A stretch of 64,000 bases of DNA from assembly GCA_902490365.1 (NCBI GenBank), contig CABUDQ010000002.1:26071-90070 (forward strand). The letters run 5' to 3'. The notes under the pieces were generated by a model. The model was not told where the DNA came from, ran no database searches, and saw only the letters and a program-made list of their open reading frames with translations. Position 1 is the first letter of the stretch, and each line of letters starts with the position of its first letter. The position numbers and the translations under genes were made by a program. The DNA is from an uncultured Collinsella sp. GTDB taxonomy: Bacteria; Actinomycetota; Coriobacteriia; Coriobacteriales; Coriobacteriaceae. Shown here piece by piece: positions 1 through 8,416 of this stretch.

Positions 1-2123
1 TTAAAGTCCAAGTGCCCACGCGTGGTATTGACGCGCGAGACCTCGATAATCACGCGCTGGCCCAGTTCATAGCGAGTCCCCGTGTCGGCGCCCGTCAGTG
101 TAAGCGCATCCTCGTCGAACTCGAACCACTCGTTGCCCAGGCTCTTGATCGAAACCAAGCCTTCGACCTGCGTCAGGTCCAAGCGCACAAAGAGGCCCAT
201 GCTGCTAACCCACGAGACGGTTCCGGCATAGCGCTCGCCCAGACGGTCCTCATAGTACTGGGCAATCTTGATCTTTTGCGTCGCATGGCTGGCGGCATCT
301 GCCGCGCGCTCGGCATCGCTGCATGCGCGGCAGATCTGCGGCAGAATGCGCGGCAGCGACTCGCGCCCCTTGCCGATCAGCCGCGGCGTACGGACCAGGG
401 CGTCCTTGCCGCCGAGCTGCTCATAGGCCAACTGCAGTTTGAGCACGCGGTGCACTACCAGATCGGGGTAGCGACGGATGGGACTCGTAAAGTGACAGTA
501 GCACGGCGCGGCGAGCGCAAAGTGGCCCTCGTTGCGCGGCTTGTACAGTGCGCGCTGCATGCTGCGCAGAAGCAGCGTGTTGACGAGCGGTGCGTTGGCC
601 GTACCGGCGGCAGCATCAACTGCAGCCTGTAGCTCATCGGGACTCCCCAGGGCGATACCGGCAGCACGGCGATCGTCGATGATGCCCAGCTGCGCCAGCG
701 CAACGGCGGCACCGTGCAGGCTATCGGGGCTCGGATCCTCATGCACGCGATAGCAGGCCTCGATATCACGGTCTGCCAGCCACTCTGCAACGCACTCGTT
801 GGCGAGTAGCATGGCTTCCTCGATAAGCGACGTGGCACACGAACGCTCGCGCGCCACAATCTGCACGGGTACTCCGTCCTCGTCCAATAGAGCGCGAATC
901 TCGGCCGTGTCAAAATCGACTGAGCCGCGGACGCGACGAATACGACGGCGAAGTTCGGCGAGTTCGTTGGCGGCGACAAGGAAATTGCCGAGGTCGACGT
1001 TGCAGCCGCGGGCGGCCTTCTCGCACGCAAGACCGCGCTCAAGCGCCTCCTCGCGCGAGGCCTCAGCAGCCGCAACATCCTCGGCAGCACCCTCCAGCAC
1101 CCCATACTCCACCGCGCCGGCACGCACCAGCAGCGCCTCGGCGCCGTCATAGTCCATACGCACACGCGAGCGAATCACGCTGGGGTACGGATCGTAATGC
1201 CGCACGCGACCCTGCGCATCGAGTTCAATGTCAACGGTAAACGCAAGACGGTCCTCGTCAGGGCGAAGCGAACACAGGTCATTGGACAGGCGTTCGGGCA
1301 GCATGGGAAGCACGCGATCGGCCAGATACACCGATGTCGTACGATGGCGAGCCTCAAGATCGATATGCCCGTCCCAAGCCACATAGTGAGAAACGTCAGC
1401 GATATGCACACCCAGCTTGTAGCCACCCTCGGGCGTGCGCTCAAGCGAAATGGCATCGTCAAAGTCGCGCGCGTCGACCGGGTCGATCGTGATGACAAAG
1501 CGGTCGCGCAGATCGCGGCGGAGCGGGTCCTTGAGTGCCGAGGCAACGTCAAGCGAAAGCGCCTCGGCCTCGTCCAGCGCGGCCTCGGGATAGCTATCGG
1601 TATAGCCGTAACGCGCCATCACGTATTGAACGCCCAAATCGGGCGCGTCATCTCCGCCAATGCGGCGTTCGATCGTCACGGTGCCCGATTCCAGGCGCGT
1701 CGGGTAGGTCAAAATGCGCGCGACAACGGCATCACCCGGGTGGACGCCCAGACGATCCGCCGAGGTATCCTCGGGCAGAATGAAGAAGTCGGCCTTCAGG
1801 CGCGAATCGAGCGGCTCGATCACGCCGAGCGGACCAGCGGTCTGGTACGTACCCACCACGCTTATGGCTGCGCGCTCAACCACGCCTTCGATCACGGCGC
1901 GCCGCTCACCGTGCGGGCTGTTCTTAATGCTCACGGCAACGGTATCGCCATCCATGATCTCGCGCTTACCGCGGCCCATAACCTTGTAGTCGCCGCTCTC
2001 GGTTATGACATAGGCGCCATGCTCATGGAGCTGCACGCGCCCGGTCAGGCTCGGACGGCGTTCGCTGCGCACCGGCCCGCGCTTATTGCGGGCACCGCGC
2101 TTATGCTTGTTATTGCGCCCCAT
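1..2123 (-). CDS. rnr: Ribonuclease R (3' end beyond window)
   Basis: Processive cytoplasmic 3'-5' exoribonuclease of the RNB family, able to degrade structured RNA. About 707 residues are in the window. The frame is still open at base 1, inside the C-terminal S1 domain (last residues GHLDF), so the gene is cut by the window edge and not visibly broken. The RNB catalytic run TIDPVDARDFDDA (about residues 212-224) keeps its acidic residues. The N-terminus (MGRNNKHKRGARNKRG) is strongly basic. The ATG at 2123 follows a good Shine-Dalgarno, AAGGAGG. It lies downstream of ftsX on the same strand, separated by a terminator. Confidence 0.95.
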   Translation of the reverse strand, partial: MGRNNKHKRGARNKRGPVRSERRPSLTGRVQLHEHGAYVITESGDYKVMGRGKREIMDGDTVAVSIKNSPHGERRAVIEGVVERAAISVVGTYQTAGPLGVIEPLDSRLKADFFILPEDTSADRLGVHPGDAVVARILTYPTRLESGTVTIERRIGGDDAPDLGVQYVMARYGYTDSYPEAALDEAEALSLDVASALKDPLRRDLRDRFVITIDPVDARDFDDAISLERTPEGGYKLGVHIADVSHYVAWDGHIDLEARHRTTSVYLADRVLPMLPERLSNDLCSLRPDEDRLAFTVDIELDAQGRVRHYDPYPSVIRSRVRMDYDGAEALLVRAGAVEYGVLEGAAEDVAAAEASREEALERGLACEKAARGCNVDLGNFLVAANELAELRRRIRRVRGSVDFDTAEIRALLDEDGVPVQIVARERSCATSLIEEAMLLANECVAEWLADRDIEACYRVHEDPSPDSLHGAAVALAQLGIIDDRRAAGIALGSPDELQAAVDAAAGTANAPLVNTLLLRSMQRALYKPRNEGHFALAAPCYCHFTSPIRRYPDLVVHRVLKLQLAYEQLGGKDALVRTPRLIGKGRESLPRILPQICRACSDAERAADAASHATQKIKIAQYYEDRLGERYAGTVSWVSSMGLFVRLDLTQVEGLVSIKSLGNEWFEFDEDALTLTGADTGTRYELGQRVIIEVSRVNTTRGHLDF

Positions 2124-2200
2124 GGCGCCTCCTTGCTATCGATGACGAACTCCAAAGAGTCTACCCAAATGATTCGCTTTCCTGCCGTCCCCTAGAGATC

Positions 2201-2234
2201 AAAAAACGGGCCGCCCCATAAGAGACGACCCGTT
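2201..2234 (-). terminator. Rho-independent terminator after ftsX
   Basis: Read on the minus strand, AACGGGTCG and CGGCCCGTT form a stem with one mismatch, followed by a run of six T. It lies 25 bp past the ftsX stop and separates ftsEX from rnr. Confidence 0.8.
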
Positions 2235-2258
2235 GGAAGGGATGAATTCCAGACATGC

Positions 2259-3179
2259 CTACACGCGCAGGTAGCGGCGCATGGCTATGGCAGAACCAAA
2301 GAGACCGATAATCACACCGACCAGAATCAGCGCAGCATAGGTCACCAGGTAGTACTGCATCGGCAGGGCAAACGACATCCAGCCGATGCTCTCCTGCAAA
2401 CGCGGAATCATCAGATTGCGCAGCAGCTCCAGAACGCCGATGGAAAGCAGCGAGCCCAAAATGGCCTGCAGTACGCCCTCGGTGATAAACGGGCCGCGAA
2501 TGAAGCCGTTGCTGGCGCCGACCAGACGCATAATCGCAATCTCACGACGACGCGCCGTGATGGACAGGCGAATCGTGTTGTTGATGAAGATGAATGCGAT
2601 AAAGGTCAGAAGGCCAACGAGCACCACGGCGGCGATGCGGATGTAGTTGGTCACCTGGAACAGGCGGCTCACTTCCTCCTGGCCGTACAGCACGCTCGCG
2701 TTGACGTCGCCGTCATCCGCGATCTTCTGGAAGTCGGCGTTCTTCTTGAGCTTCTGGGCCGTGCTTTCGACCTTGGACGGATCGTCCATCTCAATTGCAA
2801 ACGAAGCCGGCAGCGGGTTCTGGCCATCGAGCGCGCTCATGGTGGCGTCGGCGTTGCCCGACATCTTGCTCGTATACTCGGCCAGTGCGTCGTCCTTGTC
2901 CTTATAGGTCACGGACTTGACGTTATTCCACGTCTTAAGCTCGGCCTCAAAAGCCTGAACATCAGCCTGATCGGCGTCATCGCTAATGAACGCGTTGATG
3001 ACAACCTGATCCTCGACGGTGCCGATCACGGAGTTCAGCATCGCGGAGCCCATGATGAACAGGCCGATGATAAACAGCGAAAGGAAGATCGTGATGACGG
3101 CGCCGAGCGAGGTAGTCCAGTTACGGAAGAAGTGGCTGATTGCCTCTTTGAAGGAGTAGCCCACGTTAGTTGGTGCCAT
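2259..3179 (-). CDS. ftsX: Cell division protein FtsX
   Basis: Integral membrane partner of FtsE. The FtsEX complex transmits ATP hydrolysis to periplasmic peptidoglycan hydrolases during division. The 306-aa product has the family layout: a cytoplasmic N-terminus, TM1 at about 20-45, an extracellular domain at about 50-185, then three TM segments (about 187-210, 240-262, 275-300) around the FtsX core. The sequence RLVGASNGFIRGPFITEG matches the conserved cytoplasmic loop. Its ATG lies inside the end of ftsE (14-bp overlap), which suggests translational coupling. No unusual feature was seen. Confidence 0.95.
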   Translation of the reverse strand: MAPTNVGYSFKEAISHFFRNWTTSLGAVITIFLSLFIIGLFIMGSAMLNSVIGTVEDQVVINAFISDDADQADVQAFEAELKTWNNVKSVTYKDKDDALAEYTSKMSGNADATMSALDGQNPLPASFAIEMDDPSKVESTAQKLKKNADFQKIADDGDVNASVLYGQEEVSRLFQVTNYIRIAAVVLVGLLTFIAFIFINNTIRLSITARRREIAIMRLVGASNGFIRGPFITEGVLQAILGSLLSIGVLELLRNLMIPRLQESIGWMSFALPMQYYLVTYAALILVGVIIGLFGSAIAMRRYLRV

Positions 3180-4386
3180 AGTTGCCGTAACCTCCCCTCT
3201 CCTGGTCGCGGATAACGTGGCCGCCCTCGAGGGCGATCACGCGACGGTGCATGCTATCGACCATCTCGCGGTCGTGCGTGGCGACGATCACGGTGGTGCC
3301 GGTGCGGTTAATACGCTCGAGCAGCTTCATGATGCCCAGTGAGATCGCCGGGTCGAGGTTACCCGTGGGCTCGTCGCAGATCAGCAGCGGCGGACGGTTG
3401 ACCATAGCGCGGGCGACGGCAACGCGCTGCTGCTCGCCACCGGAAAGCTGGTCGGGCAGCGAGTCCATCTGATCGGCCAGACCGACCAGACGCAGCACCT
3501 CGGGCACCTGGCTGCGAATGACGCCCTTGGGTTTGCCGATGCACTGCAGGGCAAACGCCACGTTTTCGTAGGCGGTCTTTTGCGGCAGAAGCTTAAAGTC
3601 CTGGAACACGGCGCCAATCTGGCGGCGCAGGAACGGAACCTTGCGGTTCTTGATCTTCATGAGGTCCTGACCGGCAACCAAAATACGACCGCTTGTGGGC
3701 TTGACGTCGCGGTTGAGCGTCGACAGCAGCGTGGTCTTGCCCGAGCCGGAGTGACCGACCAAAAAGACGAACTCGCCCGGATAGATCTCGATGTTAATGT
3801 CGTCGAGCGCGGGCTTGTTGGGCTGCGCCGGGTAGATCTTGGTGACGTGCTCCATAAGGATGACGGGCTCGACACCGGCCTGCTTGGCCATCTTCTTGCG
3901 GCTAGCCTGCGGATCGATGGGCGCAAACACCGACGTAAAGTCGGGATTGTTGAGCGCGTTATCGAGGCTTGCGACCTCGGCGGCCTGATCGCTCTCGACC
4001 ACCGGGGCAGCAGGCTGCGTGGGATCGGGAATAGCGGCAAAGAGACCGGACTGCGCAGGCTGAGGAACCGGCGTCGCAGGGGCCATGGGGTCGGGAATGC
4101 CGGCCATGGTAGGCTGCGGCGTGGCGGCGCCAGCCTGAGGCTGCTCCACGCGAGCGGTCACGGCCTGAACGGGCTCAAAACCCGCCGTGCCGGAAAGCGC
4201 GACATCGCTGGTGGGATTGTAGGCAAAGGGATCGGATGCCGGCTGTGCCTGATCTGCCGGCTGAGCGGGGGCCTGAGCAACAGGCTGGCCCTCTGAATCC
4301 GGAGTGGCGAAACGACTGCCCTGGACGCCCGTCTGCGTCTTGGGGGCATCATCGCCCGCACCGGAGGTACGGAAGTGGTTACCCAC
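3166..4386 (-). CDS. ftsE: Cell division ATPase FtsE with long Pro/Ala-rich N-terminal extension
   Basis: ATP-binding subunit of the FtsEX division complex. The ABC domain begins near residue 175 and is complete: Walker A GHSGSGKTT (211-219), signature LSGGEQQRVAVARA, Walker B LLICDEPTGNLD and H-loop ATHD. FtsE is normally about 220-230 aa. Here about 170 residues rich in Pro, Ala and Gln precede it, including a loose internal repeat (AGIPDPMAPATP / AAIPDPTQPAAP). The GTG start at 4386 has a clear Shine-Dalgarno (AAGGAGC), so the long form is probably real. An internal start before MEHVTKIYPAQ would give a normal-length protein and cannot be excluded. Confidence 0.93.
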   Translation of the reverse strand: MGNHFRTSGAGDDAPKTQTGVQGSRFATPDSEGQPVAQAPAQPADQAQPASDPFAYNPTSDVALSGTAGFEPVQAVTARVEQPQAGAATPQPTMAGIPDPMAPATPVPQPAQSGLFAAIPDPTQPAAPVVESDQAAEVASLDNALNNPDFTSVFAPIDPQASRKKMAKQAGVEPVILMEHVTKIYPAQPNKPALDDINIEIYPGEFVFLVGHSGSGKTTLLSTLNRDVKPTSGRILVAGQDLMKIKNRKVPFLRRQIGAVFQDFKLLPQKTAYENVAFALQCIGKPKGVIRSQVPEVLRLVGLADQMDSLPDQLSGGEQQRVAVARAMVNRPPLLICDEPTGNLDPAISLGIMKLLERINRTGTTVIVATHDREMVDSMHRRVIALEGGHVIRDQERGGYGNYGTN

Positions 4387-4495
4387 TGGTGCTCCTTATC
4401 GTCGTGCGTTTAAACTACATGAGCGCTTTGTATTTTAGCAGCAATGCCTTTGCTGCACATAAGAAGCATGGCGCGCCTTGGATTCCCGTCGGCCC

Positions 4496-4529
4496 CCTTG
4501 AATATCAACTTCATCCGAACACCTCCCCC
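4496..4529. repeat. Dispersed 34-bp repeat, copy 1 (island 1 left edge)
   Basis: CCTTGAATATCAACTTCATC followed by CGAACACCTCCCCC. The same sequence recurs at 17967-17999 with one substitution and one missing base. Both copies lie in the leader region of a minus-strand core gene (ftsE, rpmE), just before accessory genes begin. Function unknown; perhaps an insertion-site scar or a dispersed intergenic element. Confidence 0.75.
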
Positions 4530-4545
4530 GTCCGCCTCAATCGGG

Positions 4546-4551
4546 TATACT
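4546..4551 (+). promoter_or_regulatory. Likely -10 element for the abiF RNA
   Basis: TATACT, 9-14 bp before the first hairpin of the candidate abiF RNA. It predicts a start near 4558-4561. No convincing -35 hexamer is visible at 16-18 bp. Confidence 0.45.
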
Positions 4552-4559
4552 TCAGTCAT

Positions 4560-4620
4560 TGTGAAAAGCCCTAGGGCTTTTAGCGGCTGCGGGTACCTGT
4601 ACCTTCAGCCGCATTTTTCT
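4560..4620 (+). ncRNA. Candidate abiF structured RNA (terminator-ended, upstream of abiF)
   Basis: Two hairpins lie directly before the AbiF-like gene. The first is the perfect palindrome AAAAGCCCTAGGGCTTTT (4564-4581). The second has stem GCGGCTG/CAGCCGC (4583-4589 / 4606-4612), with GGTA/TACC pairing in its loop, and ends in TTTTT (4614-4618) like an intrinsic terminator. A conserved structured RNA upstream of abiF-type genes is known (the abiF RNA motif). Position, terminator ending and partner gene fit, but I could not run a covariance model. Loop GGG could also pair with CCC of hairpin 1. Confidence 0.6.
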
Positions 4621-4637
4621 TATCTTTTGGAGCCGAT

Positions 4638-5567
4638 ATGGGAGATTCCGGCACCGCCACAACAAGGGAACGGCCACTCATCGGCGCCGCCCAGCAAGTC
4701 CGCCACCTCAAGGACCGAGGGGTCCGCTTCGAGCTGACAGACGAGCGGGAGGCCGAGCGGTTCCTGCGAGAGAGCAACTTCTTCTTCAAGGTGAAGGCGT
4801 TCGCGAAGTGCTTCTCCCGCTACACCAACCCCGACTCGGAGCACTTCGGCTCCTACATCAACCTCGACTTCGCCCACCTCGCCGAGCTCACGAGGCTCGA
4901 CCACCACCTTCGCGAGACAGTCCTCTCCCTCACACTCGACATCGAGCACTACATGAAGGTCGAGCTCAACAAGATGATCATGGACGAGGGAGACGATCCC
5001 TACGAGCTCATGGCGTCCTTCTTCAATTCCGAGCGCGAGAGAAAGGTCAGGGTACTCGAGAAGAGGGTCGATCTCGACTCTGTTCGGTCGAAAGCCCCGA
5101 CGGTCATGGGCCTGTCCGGAGACCTGGCCGCCCAGGACGCCGAGACCGTCATCTCCGCTCTAGCCTCCATTCTGCACCTTGCATCGGATTCGCTCGACGG
5201 GATAGACCCCGAGCACACCGAGAGGAGTCTCGCCGGGCTGGGAGGGTCCTCATACACCCGCGGGCTCATCGAGAAGTACGGAGACCCTGGACACATGGCG
5301 GTCGAGGAGCTGGGGATCGACCGCGAGCTCGTGTCACTCACTAAGAGAGCGCCCATCGTCCACGACTTCACCGCCCTCGCCCTCTGCTACATGCACATAG
5401 CCAAGAGCGAGAACGCAAGAGGGGACGCCGCCGGGCAGCTCCGAGCCCTGCGCAGACGATTCATGGCGCACAGGGACTACTTCTCCAAGCAGGGCGAGCT
5501 GAAGAACGGCCTTGCCATGCTCAGCGAGGTCATGGACAAGACGGCTGACCGGCTCTCACGGCCATAG
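4638..5567 (+). CDS. abiF: AbiF/AbiD-like (Abi_2 family) abortive-infection HEPN protein
   Basis: 309-aa protein with the Abi_2 layout: an N-terminal LKDRGVRFELTDEREAERFL helix, an SYINLDFAHLAELTRLDHHL segment, an IEHYMKVELNK helix, and a C-terminal HEPN-type R-x4-H motif, RRFMAH (about residues 274-279). The family includes phage-resistance proteins of the AbiD/AbiF group, thought to act as RNases of the HEPN superfamily. The ATG follows TTTTGGAG and begins only 20 nt after the T-run of the upstream hairpin RNA, so read-through of that terminator would set its expression. Catalytic activity is inferred from the motif alone. Confidence 0.8.
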   Translation: MGDSGTATTRERPLIGAAQQVRHLKDRGVRFELTDEREAERFLRESNFFFKVKAFAKCFSRYTNPDSEHFGSYINLDFAHLAELTRLDHHLRETVLSLTLDIEHYMKVELNKMIMDEGDDPYELMASFFNSERERKVRVLEKRVDLDSVRSKAPTVMGLSGDLAAQDAETVISALASILHLASDSLDGIDPEHTERSLAGLGGSSYTRGLIEKYGDPGHMAVEELGIDRELVSLTKRAPIVHDFTALALCYMHIAKSENARGDAAGQLRALRRRFMAHRDYFSKQGELKNGLAMLSEVMDKTADRLSRP

Positions 5568-5592
5568 CGGACACGTCTCGTAGCACCAGAAG

Positions 5593-5775
5593 TCAGCTCT
5601 CCGCATCCATCACCGCCCAGCCCACAGGTGCAATACTCGGAATAGATATTAGACAAGAGGGACAGGTGGCCTGATAGTCCCCCGATTTTGTCCTGCGCTG
5701 CATCGAGGCGGAGGCATATACCGCCTTTCGAGCGCGCGTGACGCCGACGTATAGCAGGCCGATTTCCTCGATAAG
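5593..5775 (-). pseudogene. Fragment of a UvrD/PcrA-type helicase C-terminus
   Basis: The minus frame reads LIEEIGLLYVGVTRARKAVY, which matches superfamily I helicase motif VI (RLLYVGVTRAR). It then runs about 40 residues to a stop at 5593. Upstream of 5775 the similarity stops and no helicase motifs are found. This is a remnant of a deleted gene between the AbiF-like gene and the sigma factor module. Confidence 0.55.
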
Positions 5776-6086
5776 CCCGTCTGGCGCTCTGCGCATCGAC
5801 CCGAAGGCAAAGGGAGCCCAGAAGCTTGACGCTGCCATCAAGGCATGGCAGGACGCACAGGAGAACCTCAAGTCGGGGAAGATGACTCGGGACGGTTACG
5901 GTCTCCGGCGCGTCTCGTTCAAATGACCAGAGCGGTTTGGGAAAGCGAATAAGCTCCCTTTCCGCCTGCCACACCCTCGCATATCCGCCACTCACCGAGC
6001 ATCGCTGACTGCGGTTTCCCCCATTGCATGGGACGTAAATTTCAAAATTCCGCGCACATCCCGGCGCCAAACCACGTTATGCCCTA
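5776..6086. other. Intergenic remnant region before the sigma factor gene
   Basis: No intact gene is supported. A short plus-strand frame (about 5795-5926) reads AIKAWQDAQENLKSGKMTRD near its end. It vaguely resembles the C-terminal tail of large serine recombinases or another mobile-element protein, but is too short to assign. With the adjacent helicase fragment it suggests decay or recombination at this spot. Confidence 0.35.
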
Positions 6087-6105
6087 TAGGAGGTGAGGGA
6101 AGAGA

Positions 6106-6642
6106 ATGCAAGGCTTTCCATACGGCAGCAACGGCAGGACGGACGCGCCAGGCCGCGAAAACGACTCTTTGGTGGGGCGCTTCGCAGAGGAGCACTACGA
6201 CGAGGTATACCGCTACTGCGCGCGAAGGCTCCCCTCGAAAGAGGATGCCCGAGACGTGACTCAGGAGGTGTTCCTTCGACTCGTGCGGAGCGATGCGCTA
6301 TACGCCGAGCATGGAAAGCCCCTCGCGTATCTCTACACCTGCGCGCGCAACGTCTGTGCCGACTTCTACCGAGGCCAAAAACCGGTTGGCACCTTGGACG
6401 AGGACGATGCGCCGGCAATTCCTGACGCGCGGCATGTGGACATGGACGGACGGCTGATCATGGCAGATGCCCTTGCCCGCCTTACGGAAGAGGAGCGCGA
6501 GGTCATCGAGCTGCGCTACGGCCAGGACCTGCCTATGTCCGACATCTCCGCCGTGACGGGGAAGTCGAGGTTCGCCCTCTATCGAATCGAGCGGCGCGCG
6601 CTCGGCAGGCTCAAGGAACTGATGGGAGAAGGCCATGAATGA
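6106..6642 (+). CDS. ECF-type sigma-70 family RNA polymerase sigma factor
   Basis: 178-aa sigma factor with only regions 2 and 4, as in ECF sigmas. Region 2 (about 22-85) contains YDEVYRYCARRLPSKEDARD and TQEVFLRLV. Region 4 (about 125-172) contains LTEEEREVIELRYGQDLPMS followed by the DNA-recognition helix. The ATG follows a strong AGGAGGTGAGG Shine-Dalgarno. It overlaps the next gene by 8 bp and starts a four-gene block with a membrane protein and an ABC transporter. It probably controls that block; no promoter pair was identified. The neighbouring membrane protein is a plausible anti-sigma candidate. Confidence 0.9.
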   Translation: MQGFPYGSNGRTDAPGRENDSLVGRFAEEHYDEVYRYCARRLPSKEDARDVTQEVFLRLVRSDALYAEHGKPLAYLYTCARNVCADFYRGQKPVGTLDEDDAPAIPDARHVDMDGRLIMADALARLTEEEREVIELRYGQDLPMSDISAVTGKSRFALYRIERRALGRLKELMGEGHE

Positions 6643-7420
6643 CTCGAAGCTAAAGGATGCGCTGAGGAGCTACTACGCCGCTGACGCGGCATCCCCCGAC
6701 GCTTCGGCGCGCAAGCGCACCTTGCTGCTCGTGGAAGCAGAGGCGGCTCGCGCCTGCGGAGGCGCGAGGGAGGCGGGTTACATCCCGCTCTGGCGGTTCG
6801 TCGCGAGCCAGGTTCGGTTCGTGCGTCCCTGGGCATGGATGCTCCAGATCGCGCTTCTGGCATGCATGCTCGTTCTCGTCGGTGAGATCGGCCCGCACTC
6901 GGGAAGCCCCATCGTCGTCATGGCGGCATCGGCCCTCTCGGTTGCCATAGCGGCACCATCGGTATTCAAGAGCTTCGAGACCCGCGTCTGCGAGATGGAG
7001 TACTCATGCCGGTTCAGCTGCGTGCAAGTGCTGGCGAGCAGGCTTTTGCTTTTCGGCCTGGCCGACGTGCTTTGGATTACGCTCGCCGTTGCGGCAGTGC
7101 CAACGCTCGCGGGGATCGACGCGCTTCGCGTACTGCTGTACGCATGCACGCCGTTCTTCTGCTCGTGTGCCACCTGCTTCTATGCGGCGCGCCGTCTGCC
7201 GGGCAACTCGCTCGTCGCCAGCGTCGCTCCCGCGATGTCCGTACTCGCGGCGCTCTGGCTGCTGAGCGCGACGTTCCCCCTCTGGTACGAGGGTGCGTCT
7301 CTCGCCGTATGGGTCGCGGCGCTCATGGCCTCCATGGCGCTCGCCGCCCTGGAGGCGTCAAGGCTCATGCGCTGCGTCTCGGGCGGCCTCTCGCCACACC
7401 TGTCAAAGGCGGCGCTCTAG
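6635..7420 (+). CDS. Membrane protein of unknown function, possible anti-sigma partner
   Basis: 261-aa protein with a soluble N-terminus of about 65 residues (SKLKDALRSYYAADAASPDA) and about six hydrophobic segments from residue 70 on. Its start overlaps the sigma factor stop by 8 bp and the ABC ATPase follows 48 bp later. An N-terminal cytoplasmic helix region ahead of membrane spans fits an anti-sigma factor or a transporter accessory subunit. No zinc-finger anti-sigma motif (H-x3-C-x2-C) is visible, so the role is inferred from position only. Confidence 0.7.
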   Translation: MNDSKLKDALRSYYAADAASPDASARKRTLLLVEAEAARACGGAREAGYIPLWRFVASQVRFVRPWAWMLQIALLACMLVLVGEIGPHSGSPIVVMAASALSVAIAAPSVFKSFETRVCEMEYSCRFSCVQVLASRLLLFGLADVLWITLAVAAVPTLAGIDALRVLLYACTPFFCSCATCFYAARRLPGNSLVASVAPAMSVLAALWLLSATFPLWYEGASLAVWVAALMASMALAALEASRLMRCVSGGLSPHLSKAAL

Positions 7421-7468
7421 CTCTCCTCCTGCTTATCTGCAACATCGAACGAAGGACAAGGAACGAAC

Positions 7469-8416
7469 ATGGAACTCAGGCTCGACAGGCTCACCAAGCA
7501 GTTCGGCAGCCATATCGCTGTCGATCGCGTGAGCTTCAGCTTCACGCCCGGCGTCTACGGCCTACTCGGGGCCAACGGCGCGGGCAAGACCACGCTCATG
7601 CGCATGATATGCGACGTCATGAGGCCGACATCGGGAAGCGTGCTGTTCGGGGGCACCCCCATAGACCAGCTTGGCGACGGCTATCGGGCGCGCCTCGGGT
7701 ACCTGCCCCAGGACTTCGGCTACTACCCGGATTTCACGGCTTGCGACTTCATGATGTACCTGGCATCGCTCAAGGGGCTCACCGCGCAGCAGGCGAAAGT
7801 GCGCACGCGCGAACTCTTGGGCGTTGTCGGCCTCGCAGAGGCCGCAAAGCGGAAGGTCAAGACCTTCTCCGGCGGCATGAAGCAGCGGCTCGGCATCGCC
7901 CAGGCGGTGCTCAACGACCCGTCCGTCCTCGTGCTCGACGAGCCCACCGCGGGGCTCGACCCCAAGGAGCGCGTCCGCTTCCGCAACCTCATATCCTCTC
8001 TCGCCCAAGACAAGATCGTCATCCTCTCCACGCACATCGTCTCGGACGTGGAGTACATCGCCGACGAGATTCTCGTGATGCGCGCTGGCGGCATCATCAC
8101 GACGGGCACGGTCGAAGAGATCACGGGGGACATCAGGGGATGCGTCTGGGAGTGCGCTGTCGCTCCGAGGGAGGCAGACGCCATGTCGGCATCGCTCACG
8201 GTGGGCAACATCCACTACGCCCAGGACGGCTCTGCCATCGTTCGCGTGGTGGCGCAGCAGCGTCCGCATCCGAGTGCGCGCGCCGTGGAGCCGACGCTGG
8301 AGGACGTCTACCTCTACCTCTTCCAAGAGCAGTCCGGGTGCCTGCCGGTTTCGCAAACGAAAGCGGAAGTGGGGCAGGACGCAATCGCACGCAGGAAAGG
8401 AGCGCACCGTGGGTAG
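7469..8416 (+). CDS. ABC transporter ATP-binding protein (ABC-2 exporter type)
   Basis: 315-aa ATPase: Walker A LLGANGAGKTTLMR (about 33-46), signature FSGGMKQRLGIAQA, Walker B VLVLDEPTAGLDP and H-loop LSTHIVSD. It belongs to the CcmA/DRA exporter group that pairs with ABC-2 permeases. The C-terminal 90 residues after the ATPase core are variable, as in antibiotic or peptide exporters. Its stop overlaps the GTG of the permease gene by 8 bp, so the two are almost certainly a translationally coupled complex. Substrate unknown. Confidence 0.92.
   Translation: MELRLDRLTKQFGSHIAVDRVSFSFTPGVYGLLGANGAGKTTLMRMICDVMRPTSGSVLFGGTPIDQLGDGYRARLGYLPQDFGYYPDFTACDFMMYLASLKGLTAQQAKVRTRELLGVVGLAEAAKRKVKTFSGGMKQRLGIAQAVLNDPSVLVLDEPTAGLDPKERVRFRNLISSLAQDKIVILSTHIVSDVEYIADEILVMRAGGIITTGTVEEITGDIRGCVWECAVAPREADAMSASLTVGNIHYAQDGSAIVRVVAQQRPHPSARAVEPTLEDVYLYLFQEQSGCLPVSQTKAEVGQDAIARRKGAHRG

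Noticed and set aside
4230..4530. Homology between the Pro-rich part of FtsE and the Pro-rich protein at 59657
   Set aside because: Only composition is similar; no aligned motif was found.
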